Shown here: positions 7,756 to 15,564 of the stretch, piece after piece
Position numbering within the stretch: the first letter of the stretch is position 1
How the letters are laid out: the number at the start of each line of letters is the position of its first letter
Source: Methyloceanibacter sp.
Lineage (GTDB): Bacteria > Pseudomonadota > Alphaproteobacteria > Rhizobiales > Methyloligellaceae
Assembly (NCBI GenBank): GCA_030064755.1
Contig: JASJEH010000029.1
Coordinates: 1 to 37,188 of the forward strand
Length of the DNA: 37,188 bases
Direction: 5' to 3'
The notes under the pieces: model-generated
What the model saw: only the letters and a program-made list of their open reading frames with translations
Told to the model about the DNA's origin: nothing
Databases searched by the model: none
Position numbers and translations under genes: made by a program

Positions 7756-9197
7756 TGGGACGGCTGCTCAACGACGCCAACAGCGAGGGCCTTGTCGGGC
7801 GCTCCGGGCGGCGCTTCTACAAGCAGGGCTTTCCGTTCTTCACGCAGATCTGGTTCACGCCAATCGACACGGGCCGCGCGCAGACGCTCTTCGAGTGCGT
7901 CGACGCCGCCGCCTCGGGCAACCGGCTCCAGATCACTTACAATGGCGAAAACAGAATTACCTATCTGCTGAGGAATGGCGGCACGACTGTTGTCATGCAA
8001 AGCGGGACAACCACCACGGCCCTGGTCCCGACCTCGGTCCAGGCCTGGTCGAACGCCTCGAACGACCACGCCGTAAGGATCAACACGGATACGCCGGGCA
8101 CCAGTTCCAGCTCGGTCACCCTGCCCACATGGAATCACTGCGCCGTGGGCTTCCTGGACAGCTTCGATCTCGATTTCCTGCACGGTGTAGTGCACGAGAT
8201 CGCGCTTTTCGGAAAGGTGCCGCCCGCCGAGATCCGGAATCTGATGGCCATCACCCACAGCGCGGAATGGTTCCGTCATTCCTACGATGGCGGGCATTAC
8301 TGGCGCTTCGACGGCCGGGGCGCCGTGCGCGACCTCTGGGGCGACAACCACCTGATCGGGCGCACGGGCGACAGCGCCAAGGCGGGCGTTCCCGCCGCCG
8401 GCAAGCTGAACCTGATCCGCCCGTCCTCGCGCTTCCTGCGCGCCGCTCCTGCCGGAGGCGATCTTGTACGGGTGAGGAGCGAAACGGCCGAGATATCGGA
8501 ATCGCCGGTTTTCTCCCGCGCGGCTGTCAGGCTTCAAGCCGAGACCGGGCAAATCTCCGAGACCCTGCCGCGGACGCTTGGAATGTCCCGCGTTTTCAGC
8601 GAGACCGAGGAGTTGGGCGAAGTTCTGGTTTGGGCTCTCGCCGCCGCAAGGGTCCGCGACGAGGTAGCGCAGATCGCGGAATCCCTGGCGAGCGCCCTTG
8701 GGAAGACGCAAGTCGAGAACGAAACCGAACAAATAACGACCGCTTCGGCCAGCGCCTTGGGGAAAACCCAGGTCCGCGGCGAAAGCGAAGAGATTGCCGA
8801 AGCCCAGGCCACGGCCAAGGGCATCGTGCAGGAGCGGCAAGACACGGAACAGATCGCCGAATCCCGCGCTTCGGTTTCGATGCTGACGCGCCCCCTGCTT
8901 GAGACGCTGGCGCTGAGCGAACTGGGCTTGCCGGTGCGCGCCCTTCTGCGCCACGAAAACGAAACAGCCGCCGTTGCGGAGTTGGGCCTGCCGGTCAGCG
9001 TTTTGTTGCGGGTAAGAAACGACGCCGTATCGCTGGCGGAGGTGCTGGTTGTCAAGCTCAGTCAAGGCAGCGAGGTCTTGCCGATCGAGCTCCCTGCGTA
9101 CATTTTCGGCCCCGCCGATCTGTCCGCGAGGATCGTTGGCAATATCGAGAAGCTTGGAAAGGTTTTCGGCAGCCTGGATCTGCCGCCCCGAAAATAG
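7755..9197 (+). CDS. LamG-like protein with ~20-residue tandem repeats
   Basis: A 480-aa protein with two clear parts. Residues 1-215 resemble a concanavalin/LamG-type sandwich (FTQIWFTPIDTGRAQTLFE, WNHCAVGFLDSFDLDFLHG, VHEIALFGKVPPAEI), a fold that often binds sugars. Residues of about 240-435 are roughly ten degenerate repeats of about 20 residues with the core (S/N)ETxxI(A/S)E. A short beta-rich end follows. It is coded among head and connector genes rather than with tail fibres, which suggests a head fibre or surface adhesin. The repeat part could be a coiled or beta-helical stalk. Function is inferred. Confidence 0.8.
   Translation: MGRLLNDANSEGLVGRSGRRFYKQGFPFFTQIWFTPIDTGRAQTLFECVDAAASGNRLQITYNGENRITYLLRNGGTTVVMQSGTTTTALVPTSVQAWSNASNDHAVRINTDTPGTSSSSVTLPTWNHCAVGFLDSFDLDFLHGVVHEIALFGKVPPAEIRNLMAITHSAEWFRHSYDGGHYWRFDGRGAVRDLWGDNHLIGRTGDSAKAGVPAAGKLNLIRPSSRFLRAAPAGGDLVRVRSETAEISESPVFSRAAVRLQAETGQISETLPRTLGMSRVFSETEELGEVLVWALAAARVRDEVAQIAESLASALGKTQVENETEQITTASASALGKTQVRGESEEIAEAQATAKGIVQERQDTEQIAESRASVSMLTRPLLETLALSELGLPVRALLRHENETAAVAELGLPVSVLLRVRNDAVSLAEVLVVKLSQGSEVLPIELPAYIFGPADLSARIVGNIEKLGKVFGSLDLPPRK
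8472..9060 (+). repeat. Coding tandem repeat, ~60-bp period, about ten copies
   Basis: In-frame units of about 20 codons recur: VRSETAEISE, QAETGQISE, FSETEELGE, RDEVAQIAE, ENETEQITT, RGESEEIAE, RQDTEQIAE, then more diverged LLETLALSE, HENETAAVAE and RNDAVSLAE units. SALGKTQV is repeated exactly in two adjacent copies. Copies are diverged at the DNA level, so the array is old or under selection for the core pattern rather than a recent slippage product. Confidence 0.75.
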
Positions 9198-9211
9198 GGA
9201 GCAAACGAACG

Positions 9212-9466
9212 ATGACTTTCAAGGAGCGCCTACGCGCGCTGCAGGCGCAGATTCAAGCCTATGCCTGCCTGGCACTTGGCAACGCCCCGGACGAAGCGGC
9301 CAGGGTCCGCGCCAAGATCCACGAGGCGCTTGACGGCGCGCTTGACGCCATGGTCGAAGAGAATGCCCAAGGCGCGCAAGCCAACTCCCTGCAGGAGACT
9401 CCGGAAAGCGTGGTTGCCGTGCTTGGCAAGCGCAACGGCGAAAAGGAGGTTTTCGGCAATGCTTAA
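9212..9466 (+). CDS. Small helical hypothetical protein
   Basis: This 84-aa protein has an amphipathic N-terminal helix (FKERLRALQAQIQAYACLAL) and a second helix (AARVRAKIHEALDGALDAMVEE). GGGAG lies ten bases before its ATG. It overlaps the next gene by 8 bases. There is no recognised family; head-tail region by position. Confidence 0.75.
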   Translation: MTFKERLRALQAQIQAYACLALGNAPDEAARVRAKIHEALDGALDAMVEENAQGAQANSLQETPESVVAVLGKRNGEKEVFGNA

Positions 9467-10031
9467 CCGCGTAGCTATCGGCGGCACGAAAAACCGGGTG
9501 CTCATGTCTTCCGCCGGATTGTGGTTCCCGGACTTCGATCATGTTGTCCCGAAACGGCAGAACATCCTGGCCGTTCTCTCCTCGGGGCGCGGAAACCCCC
9601 TGGTCATTCCGGCTGCCAATATCGTGACCGACGCCGGAGATATCTACTACGCCCAAAACGGCGCCTCGGAGACACCGACCAACGCATTCGGGATCACGGA
9701 GCTCGGGTCCGCCGGCACGCCGTCCAAGTCGGCCAACCGCTCGGCTTTCACGGCCATTGCCTCGACGCAGAAGGCCCACGCCGCGACTTATCCGAAAACC
9801 AACGATTCGGACACCGACAATACGGGCGCGGGGGCCGATGTGGTAACCTACTTGGCCAGCTACACGAAGGGCGACTTCAACGCGGCCTCGATCACCCACG
9901 GTTGGGTTACCAATGTCACGCCCGGCGCGAGCGAGCCCTTGCTGACCGGCTACGCCTTCGCCGCGGCGTTTGGGAAGACCGCCGACGATACCCTGAAGGT
10001 CTTCACCAACCACACGATGAACGGAGTCTAG
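9459..10031 (+). CDS. Hypothetical virion protein
   Basis: The 190-aa protein starts at the ATG at 9459, nine bases after AAAAGGAGG; the open frame upstream of it is out-of-frame shadow of the previous gene. The sequence is Ala/Thr/Gly-rich and beta-like (NPLVIPAANIVTDAGDIYYA, DVVTYLASYTKGDFNAASI). The strong ribosome site suggests abundant synthesis. It is probably structural, given the location between the LamG-like gene and the head-tail joining genes. No family is recognised. Confidence 0.75.
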   Translation: MLNRVAIGGTKNRVLMSSAGLWFPDFDHVVPKRQNILAVLSSGRGNPLVIPAANIVTDAGDIYYAQNGASETPTNAFGITELGSAGTPSKSANRSAFTAIASTQKAHAATYPKTNDSDTDNTGAGADVVTYLASYTKGDFNAASITHGWVTNVTPGASEPLLTGYAFAAAFGKTADDTLKVFTNHTMNGV

Positions 10032-10034
10032 CTC

Positions 10035-10265
10035 ATGGCGAAACTAAGCAAACGCGAAGAAGTGCTGGACGAAATCACGGCGGCTTTCCGCGATGCCTAC
10101 GCGCAACTGGAAGACGCCAAGGCCAAGATCGCGGCCCTGCGGGAAATTTGCGCCGAAGGAGACTTTGACATCAACATGGTCGAGCAGCGGGTTCGCGAAC
10201 AGGAAGCGCGAAAGGTGCAAGAGGAAGAGGCAGACGAATACGCCCAGTCCGCCGCGCGAGGCTGA
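10035..10265 (+). CDS. Small coiled-coil protein
   Basis: A 76-aa, highly charged, fully helical protein (LDEITAAFRDAYAQLEDAKAKIAALREI, then VREQEARKVQEEEADEYA). It follows the preceding stop by three bases. The heptad-like spacing suggests an oligomeric coiled coil. Role unknown within the head-tail connector block. Confidence 0.7.
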   Translation: MAKLSKREEVLDEITAAFRDAYAQLEDAKAKIAALREICAEGDFDINMVEQRVREQEARKVQEEEADEYAQSAARG

Positions 10266-10268
10266 TTT

Positions 10269-10622
10269 ATGGCTGTCCAGTCCAAGCTTATCCCGGTCGA
10301 TGAATTCTACGCGGGAGACGAAACGCCGCTGGTCTTCTCGGTGGTCGACAAGAACGGCGACCCGGTGGATCTGGACGGCGGTTCGGTGCATTGGGTCCTG
10401 GCCGACGTGCCAGGCGGGACGGTGCTGGTCGACAAGCCGAACAACAGCGGCGCCTCGATCACCGACGCTCCGAACGGAAAAGTCACGGTCACGCCTGACA
10501 AGGCGGATACCGTGGCGCTCAAGACCGAACAATATCACCATGAGTTGGAAGTGACCCTGAACGGCAAGGCAGAAACGGGCGCTTGGGGACCCTTCAAGCT
10601 CTACAGCACGAGCGCCAACTGA
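10269..10622 (+). CDS. Ig-like/BppU-like virion protein
   Basis: This 117-aa protein shows the beta pattern of small Ig-like phage proteins: GDETPLVFSVVDKNGDPVDL, then VHWVLADVPGGTVL, and the ending YHHELEVTLNGKAETGAWG. This pattern is known from N-terminal domains of baseplate or fibre proteins (BppU-like) and from stand-alone head-tail region proteins. It may act as a collar or decoration component. Its stop overlaps the next start as TGATG. Confidence 0.65.
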   Translation: MAVQSKLIPVDEFYAGDETPLVFSVVDKNGDPVDLDGGSVHWVLADVPGGTVLVDKPNNSGASITDAPNGKVTVTPDKADTVALKTEQYHHELEVTLNGKAETGAWGPFKLYSTSAN

Positions 10623-10945
10623 TGGGCGTCGAGAGCGCGGCCGACCGCGCGGCCTTCCTCAATCCCGAGGAATTCGGCGAAACGGCGACTTGGACCCGTG
10701 TCGGCAGCCACCCTCCGGCCTCGATCGAGGGCGTGTTCACAAACGAGTTCCGCCGGGAGCTCGATGAGGTGACGGATGGCGGCATCGGTTCGCCCGTGCC
10801 GGTTTTCATCGTGAGCAGCGCGGATGTGACCTTGGCCGGGCCAGGCGACCGCTTGGAGATTTCATCGGTCCTTTACCGGATCGCCGAGGTCGAACCGGAC
10901 GGAACCGGCATGACGATCCTGTGGCTGGAGAAAAGAAACCGATGA
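10622..10945 (+). CDS. Head-tail joining protein, gpFII-like
   Basis: The 107-aa protein has the size and beta-barrel-like pattern of lambda gpFII: a flexible N-terminus, then ATWTRVGSHPPASIEGVFTN and FIVSSADVTLAGPGDRLEI, ending MTILWLEKRNR. Such proteins cap the portal/gpW ring and form the surface that the tail docks on. It is followed by a gpZ-like gene with an ATGA overlap, matching the FII-Z-U order of lambda. Confidence 0.75.
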   Translation: MGVESAADRAAFLNPEEFGETATWTRVGSHPPASIEGVFTNEFRRELDEVTDGGIGSPVPVFIVSSADVTLAGPGDRLEISSVLYRIAEVEPDGTGMTILWLEKRNR

Positions 10946-11460
10946 GGGTCGATGTTACCTCGGACGCCGACCAGCTTGCCAAGAAACTGCGCGGCCCTTT
11001 GCGCCGGCAGGTGCCGAAGATCATGAATCAGGCCATCAACCGGACGGCGCAGCAGGCCCGGACGGCATCGGTCAGAAGTATCTCGAAGACCATGGGCCTG
11101 AAGCAAAAGGATCTGCGTTCGGCCCTCACCTTGATCCGGTCCAACTTTACCACGCTCCGGGCTATCCTGGTCGGGCGCGGCAGGCCGCTCAACCTGATCC
11201 GCTTTGGAGCCCGCCAGACCCGAAAGGGCGTCTCCGCGAAAGCCTACGGCCACCGCCGGGTCTATGAGGGTTCTTTCATCGCCAAAGGCATTGTCGCTGC
11301 CCGCCGAGGCCGAGCCCGCTTGCCGATCAAGGCGCTCTTCGGCCCAGGTGTCGCCAAGGAACTGAAGAACCAAAAGCCGAAGGTGGATAAGGTCATCATC
11401 GAGCGCTGGCCGATCAACCTCCGGCAGGCCTTTCGCAGGTTTACCGCGAGAAGACAATGA
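10942..11460 (+). CDS. Minor tail protein Z-like (tail completion)
   Basis: This 172-aa basic protein is rich in Arg/Lys and resembles lambda gpZ-type tail completion proteins (MNQAINRTAQQARTASVRSI, KTMGLKQKDLRSAL). These act at the head-proximal tail end and are needed for infectious joining. The ATG at 10942 overlaps the previous stop as ATGA; a GTG at 10921 would add seven residues and is less likely. The protein ends in ATGA shared with the gpU-like gene. Confidence 0.75.
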   Translation: MRVDVTSDADQLAKKLRGPLRRQVPKIMNQAINRTAQQARTASVRSISKTMGLKQKDLRSALTLIRSNFTTLRAILVGRGRPLNLIRFGARQTRKGVSAKAYGHRRVYEGSFIAKGIVAARRGRARLPIKALFGPGVAKELKNQKPKVDKVIIERWPINLRQAFRRFTARRQ

Positions 11461-11927
11461 ACCGCGCCGAACAGATCCTTGAAACCGTCAAGACCAAGCT
11501 TGCCACGGTGGCGATCCTGGACAATCGGGTGTACCGCAGCCAGGCACGCCAGAACGCGGCCTCGGATCTGCCCGCGGCGATCGTCAAGACCGGCAACGAA
11601 GAAATTCTTGAGGCTCACACGCCCGACGAGCTGACAGTGGGCTTGACGGTCTTTGTCCAACTGAAGGTTTCGGTCTACCCCGAAGAGCGCAGCCAGGCCC
11701 CGGACAGCGAGGAAACCGAAGTCGAGACGGCGCTTTACGAACTCCGCAGCCTGGCGGAGAACGCCTTGGTGGCGGACCACACGCTTGGCATCGCCTTCGT
11801 GCAGAATTTCGAATGGGTATCGGCTGACGAAGTGGAACCGTCATCGGACGCCGAGACAGCCATTGCCGTGCAGCAGTTGGAATACCTCTGCACCTACTTC
11901 CGTAAACGCGCAGACCCGGAGAACTGA
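11457..11927 (+). CDS. Tail terminator, gpU-like
   Basis: The 156-aa protein fits tail terminators by size, position after the gpZ-like gene, and pattern: an N-terminal helix (AEQILETVKTKLATV), then strands in VGLTVFVQLKVSVY and a helix ETALYELRSLAENAL. Such hexamers stop tail tube growth and form the joining interface. The resemblance to lambda gpU is structural-pattern level only. Confidence 0.65.
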   Translation: MNRAEQILETVKTKLATVAILDNRVYRSQARQNAASDLPAAIVKTGNEEILEAHTPDELTVGLTVFVQLKVSVYPEERSQAPDSEETEVETALYELRSLAENALVADHTLGIAFVQNFEWVSADEVEPSSDAETAIAVQQLEYLCTYFRKRADPEN

Positions 11928-11928
11928 T

Positions 11929-12048
11929 GTGGCCAAAGAATCGACCTCACCGCCGCCGGCGCCCAAGAAACCGCCGCCCCGCAAGGTCAAGCTCACGTCC
12001 AGCAAGGGCGGCAGCAAAACCATTCAGCCTAAGGAACAACGCTCATGA
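11929..12048 (+). CDS. Small Pro/Lys-rich protein
   Basis: A 39-aa ORF starts at a GTG one base after the previous TGA and ends in ATGA shared with the tail tube gene. The composition is striking: PPPAPKKPPPRKVKL then SSKGGSKTIQPKEQ, disordered and basic. It fills the gap exactly and keeps the coupling chain unbroken, which is the main argument for it. Role unknown; it is too short for automatic callers. Confidence 0.5.
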   Translation: MAKESTSPPPAPKKPPPRKVKLTSSKGGSKTIQPKEQRS

Positions 12049-12971
12049 TCATCACCCGCCGCTTGATCCTGGCGAAGCTTGAGACGACGCAGGGCGCCGA
12101 TCCCATTGCCGATCCGGCAAACGATTCGGTCAGGGTCGAGAACCCCAGCGCGACTTGGCTGGATGCCCGCTTCCATCAGCCGGTCAGCGTCAAGCCGTCC
12201 TTGTCCAGCGAACAGGCCCTCTACGGCGGCGCGCTGCGGCAGTACACCTTCGAAGTGGATCTGCGAGGCTCCGGCACGGCGGGCACGCCCCCGGAGGTTG
12301 GGGCGCTCCTGCGCGCTTGCGGCATGGGCGAAACAATTGCTGCCTCGACGTCGGTCACCTATGCCCCCGTCTCTACCGGCTTCGAGAGCGTGGCGATCTA
12401 CTTCTATGAGGATGGCAAGCTGCACAAGCTTCTTGGCGGCTTCGGGACCGTGGTCTTTACGGCAGAGGTCGGCAAGCCGATCCGCGCGGCCTTCACCTTC
12501 TCCGGTCACTCGGTCGATCCGGTCGATGCCGCCCTTGCGGCGCCGTCCTTCGATGCGGTTTCGCCGCCGATCTTCCTTGGGTCCGCTTTCACGGCCGATG
12601 CCTTCGCCGCCAAGATCGGCACCCTAAGCCTGGATATGGGCGTCGAGATCTCCATGCCGGAGGACGTCGCCTCGGCGGACGGCTGGGGCGATTTGCAGAT
12701 TGTCGGACGCACCCCGAACGGCAGTTTCAACCCGCTCGACACCCTGGTTGCGGACTACGATTGGGTCACCAAGTGGCAGGCCAATACGCTGGCCAGCATC
12801 GTGTCCGGCAACGTCGGCTCGACCGCCGGCAATATCATCAACCTGAACATCCCCCAGGCGCAGTATCGGGAACTGGCCCCGGCCGACCGGAACAAGATTC
12901 AGTCGCTCGAAGTGGCCTACGATGCGCGAGAGAACACCGGCGACGATGAAATGTCGCTGGTCTTCACCTAA
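12045..12971 (+). CDS. Major tail tube protein
   Basis: The 308-aa protein is beta-rich and fits phage tail tube subunits: an N-terminal arm (RRLILAKLETTQGADPIADP), strands in YTFEVDLRGSGTAGTPPEVG and SVAIYFYEDGKLHKLLGGFG, and the closing IQSLEVAYDAREN. Position before the chaperone pair and tape measure is the classic order. Stacked hexamers would form the DNA conduit. Start ATG overlaps the previous stop as ATGA. Confidence 0.85.
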   Translation: MIITRRLILAKLETTQGADPIADPANDSVRVENPSATWLDARFHQPVSVKPSLSSEQALYGGALRQYTFEVDLRGSGTAGTPPEVGALLRACGMGETIAASTSVTYAPVSTGFESVAIYFYEDGKLHKLLGGFGTVVFTAEVGKPIRAAFTFSGHSVDPVDAALAAPSFDAVSPPIFLGSAFTADAFAAKIGTLSLDMGVEISMPEDVASADGWGDLQIVGRTPNGSFNPLDTLVADYDWVTKWQANTLASIVSGNVGSTAGNIINLNIPQAQYRELAPADRNKIQSLEVAYDARENTGDDEMSLVFT

Positions 12972-12980
12972 GGAGGCGCC

Positions 12981-13454
12981 ATGCTGAAGCTTCTCGAAGA
13001 CAAGTGGATCGAGACCGAAACCAGCCCTTCGATCCGGGTCCGCATTCGGGGCCTGACCGGCGCCGAAATCATGGCCATGCGCTCGACCCTGGTTCGCCGC
13101 CTGGGCGCGGAGAAGGTCAACCAGGTGGAGCGCGACGGCGGCAGCTACGAGAACGCCCCGGACGCCTTCTCCTATATCCTGGAATGCGGGCTCCTGGAGT
13201 GGGAGCCGGATAACATCCAGCTTGGCGGCGAGCCCTGCACGGATAAGGCGAGGCTGATCGGCGCGCTGCCCCTGCCCTATCTGGTCGAGATCGCCAAACA
13301 GATCCAGGCCCTTGGAAAGTTGGAAGAGGAACAGGAAAAAAACTCCGAATCGCAGTCCAGGTCAGCGCTGAACGGCGCAGCTTCGACTGCGGAACATGCC
13401 AGCACGGGCGACACTGCGATGAACGCAACCCCGCTCCGATCCCCTGGTTCATAA
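12981..13454 (+). CDS. Tail assembly chaperone, short form (gpG-like)
   Basis: This is the 157-aa unshifted product, preceded by AAGGAGG. It is helical (GLTGAEIMAMRSTLVRRLG, LPYLVEIAKQIQALGKLEEEQ) like gpG-type chaperones that coat the tape measure protein before tube polymerisation. After codon 120 it passes a slippery heptamer, and the rest (from about NSESQSRS onward) looks like low-value tail. The longer gpGT-like product is formed by -1 slippage there. Confidence 0.8.
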   Translation: MLKLLEDKWIETETSPSIRVRIRGLTGAEIMAMRSTLVRRLGAEKVNQVERDGGSYENAPDAFSYILECGLLEWEPDNIQLGGEPCTDKARLIGALPLPYLVEIAKQIQALGKLEEEQEKNSESQSRSALNGAASTAEHASTGDTAMNATPLRSPGS

Positions 13455-13693
13455 TCCCGGATCTTGGCCGCTTCGGGCGGATCGAATCCCGCACTTGTTT
13501 CCTGCCCATGATCACCCCGGACTCGGCGGAGCTTCTTCGCCTGTCCGCGCATTGGGAACGGGGAACCATGCCTTTCGCCGGCGGTCTCTACGACCAGCCC
13601 GCCATCCTTGAACACGCCGTGACCGTCATTCGGGACGAAGAAGCCCGGATCGCGGCCGAACATGCCAAGAGGCAGAAGAACAAGCCATGGTAG
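12981..13693 (+). CDS. Tail assembly chaperone, -1 frameshift product (gpGT-like)
   Basis: Reading frame 12981 slips back one base at A AAA AAC (13337-13343) and continues open to the TAG at 13691-13693, giving about 237 aa. The shifted part runs through FDCGTCQHGRHCDERN, a Cys/His cluster, and PWFIIPDLGRFGRI to the end HAKRQKNKPW. No stop interrupts the shifted frame from the heptamer on. In lambda and many siphoviruses a small fraction of ribosomes makes this longer form, which recruits tail tube subunits to the tape measure. The stop overlaps the tape measure start. Confidence 0.8.
13337..13391 (+). promoter_or_regulatory. Programmed -1 frameshift signal
   Basis: The heptamer A AAA AAC at 13337-13343 is in the correct phase (GAA AAA AAC codons) for tandem slippage. 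Seven bases downstream, CGCAGTC (13351-13357) pairs perfectly with GACTGCG (13385-13391). A smaller GCTG/CAGC pair lies inside the loop. Heptamer, spacing and stem match known stimulatory signals. Confidence 0.8.
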
Positions 13694-15564
13694 CTGTCGC
13701 CAAGACCAAGCTGCGAATCGTCGGCAAGGACGAAACCGCCGCCTCGTTCAAGTCGGCTGCCCGCAACGCCGATCAGCTTCAGCAAAAGTTCACTGGCGTC
13801 CGGATTGCCGCTCTTGGCATGGGCGCGGCCATCGGGGCGGCTACAATCGCCGTGGCTGCCCTCACCAAGCGCGCCATCGACAACGCCGACGAGATCGGCA
13901 AGACGGCCGACAAAATTGGCGTTGCCACGGCCGAACTGCAGGAGTTCCGCTTCGGGGCCGAACTGGCCGGCGTGGCGGTCAATGCCGCGGATCTCGGCTT
14001 GCAGCGCTTCAGCCGGCGGGTTGGCGAAGCCGCCCAGGGTGTGGGCGAGCTCAAGGGTATCCTCGCCGAATACAATATTGAAGTTCGGGATTCCGAGGGG
14101 CGCCAGCGCGCCTTGATTGATATCCTCGGCGACTATGCCGAAGCGGTACAGAACGCCGAGAGCGACCAGGAACGCCTAAGGCTGGCCTTCAAGGCCTTCG
14201 ACTCCGAGGGCGCGGCGCTGGTCAATCTCTTGCGGGACGGCCGCGAGGGCATCGAAGGTTTCCGGGAGGAAGCCCAGCGGCTCGGTATTGTCCTTGAAGA
14301 CGAGCTGATTGACGAAGCCGAGCGCGCCCGCGATGCCCTGACGAGGATCGAGCGGGTTGTCTCGGTCAACCTCCAGCGGGTCTTTCTCCAGCTCGCCCCC
14401 GTTATCGAAGATTTCGCCGACGCCTTCGGGCGCGCGGCGCCGCAGATCCTTGAAGCCGCCGAGGCCCTGTTTCAATTCGTCTTCGGGGCGGAAGCCACCT
14501 CGATCGAGGAACTGCGCCAGGAACTCAAAGAGACCAACGACGAGATCCTGCGTATGCAGGTGGCGCTCGCCCAGTCCCAAGCGGGCGGCGTCTCCGAGCA
14601 AGTCATCGAGGGCCAGCGCAAGCAGATCGTCGCGTTGAAGGAAGAAGCGCAGAACCTCCGCGATTTGATCGAGGTCCGGAAGGAAGACCAGGAAGAGCGC
14701 ATCCGGCTTTTCAACGAGGGCAATCAGGCCGTCGCGGATCTGAGCCAGGAGTTCAACGAAAAGGAGCGCGCCAGGGCGGTCAGGCTCCAAGAGACCATCC
14801 GGGGCGAATTCCTCAAGACCTTTGAGCGCGAGCAGGAGATCGTCACCCTGCGCCGCGAGAAGCGGCTGGAGGAGATCGAAAACGAGGCGCTGACCGAGGA
14901 AGAGCGCATCATTGCCCGCCTGGAGACAGAAGCGGTCTTTCAGGCGCAGATGGCCGATATCCGCCGAGAGGCGCGCTTCCAGGAGCTTGAGGAAGCCGAG
15001 CAATACCACGCGGAGCAAACCCGCCTTGCCCAGCGCGCGGCCGCCAAACAGCAGCAGGTCGAAAACCTCAAGAATCAGGCCATCCTATCTTCTACCACCA
15101 GTTTTCTGAAAACCGGACAGCAGATCGTCGGGCGGGAAAGCAAGAAAGCCTTCCAAGTTCAGAAGGCCTTGGCCATTGTCGAGGCCTTGATCCACACCTA
15201 TAGCGCGGCCTGGAAGCAGTTCGATTTCTACGGCGCCACGGGTCCCGGCGCCTATGCCGCGGCGGCCGCCGCTATCGCAGCCGGTCTCGCCAATGTGGCC
15301 TTGATCGCAAGCCAGAAGTACGACGGCGGCGGCGGGTCGAGCGGCAGCCGGGGCGGCGGTTCTCCCGGCGGGTTCTCCGGCTCATCGGGCGCGGCCTTCG
15401 CCACGGATATCCCCGACAACACACCGGAAGAACGCCCGCCCCAGCGCGTCGACGTGATTCTGCCGCCGGGGCAGGAGCTGTTCAGCAAGGAACAGGTCGA
15501 AGCCATCTTCGAGGGGATTAACGATTTGGAAGGCGAAAGCAGGCGTATTGTGGTGACACCATGA
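13687..15564 (+). CDS. Tail tape measure protein
   Basis: The 625-aa protein sets tail length and may help DNA entry. A hydrophobic segment at about 39-60 (RIAALGMGAAIGAATIAVAAL) and another Ala-rich one near 515-540 flank a long charged coiled-coil at about 275-460 (KERARAVRLQETIRGEF, TLRREKRLEEIENEALTEE). A Gly/Ser-rich stretch follows, then a polar end. This is short for a tape measure; using the usual rough rule of 0.15 nm per residue it would predict a tail near 90 nm. It starts inside the chaperone stop region and ends in ATGA. Confidence 0.88.
   Translation: MVAVAKTKLRIVGKDETAASFKSAARNADQLQQKFTGVRIAALGMGAAIGAATIAVAALTKRAIDNADEIGKTADKIGVATAELQEFRFGAELAGVAVNAADLGLQRFSRRVGEAAQGVGELKGILAEYNIEVRDSEGRQRALIDILGDYAEAVQNAESDQERLRLAFKAFDSEGAALVNLLRDGREGIEGFREEAQRLGIVLEDELIDEAERARDALTRIERVVSVNLQRVFLQLAPVIEDFADAFGRAAPQILEAAEALFQFVFGAEATSIEELRQELKETNDEILRMQVALAQSQAGGVSEQVIEGQRKQIVALKEEAQNLRDLIEVRKEDQEERIRLFNEGNQAVADLSQEFNEKERARAVRLQETIRGEFLKTFEREQEIVTLRREKRLEEIENEALTEEERIIARLETEAVFQAQMADIRREARFQELEEAEQYHAEQTRLAQRAAAKQQQVENLKNQAILSSTTSFLKTGQQIVGRESKKAFQVQKALAIVEALIHTYSAAWKQFDFYGATGPGAYAAAAAAIAAGLANVALIASQKYDGGGGSSGSRGGGSPGGFSGSSGAAFATDIPDNTPEERPPQRVDVILPPGQELFSKEQVEAIFEGINDLEGESRRIVVTP

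Noticed and set aside
7584-9065. 493-codon open frame on the minus strand
   Set aside because: Antisense to the LamG-like repeat gene; its apparent repeats mirror the real coding repeats and no ribosome site or gene context supports it.
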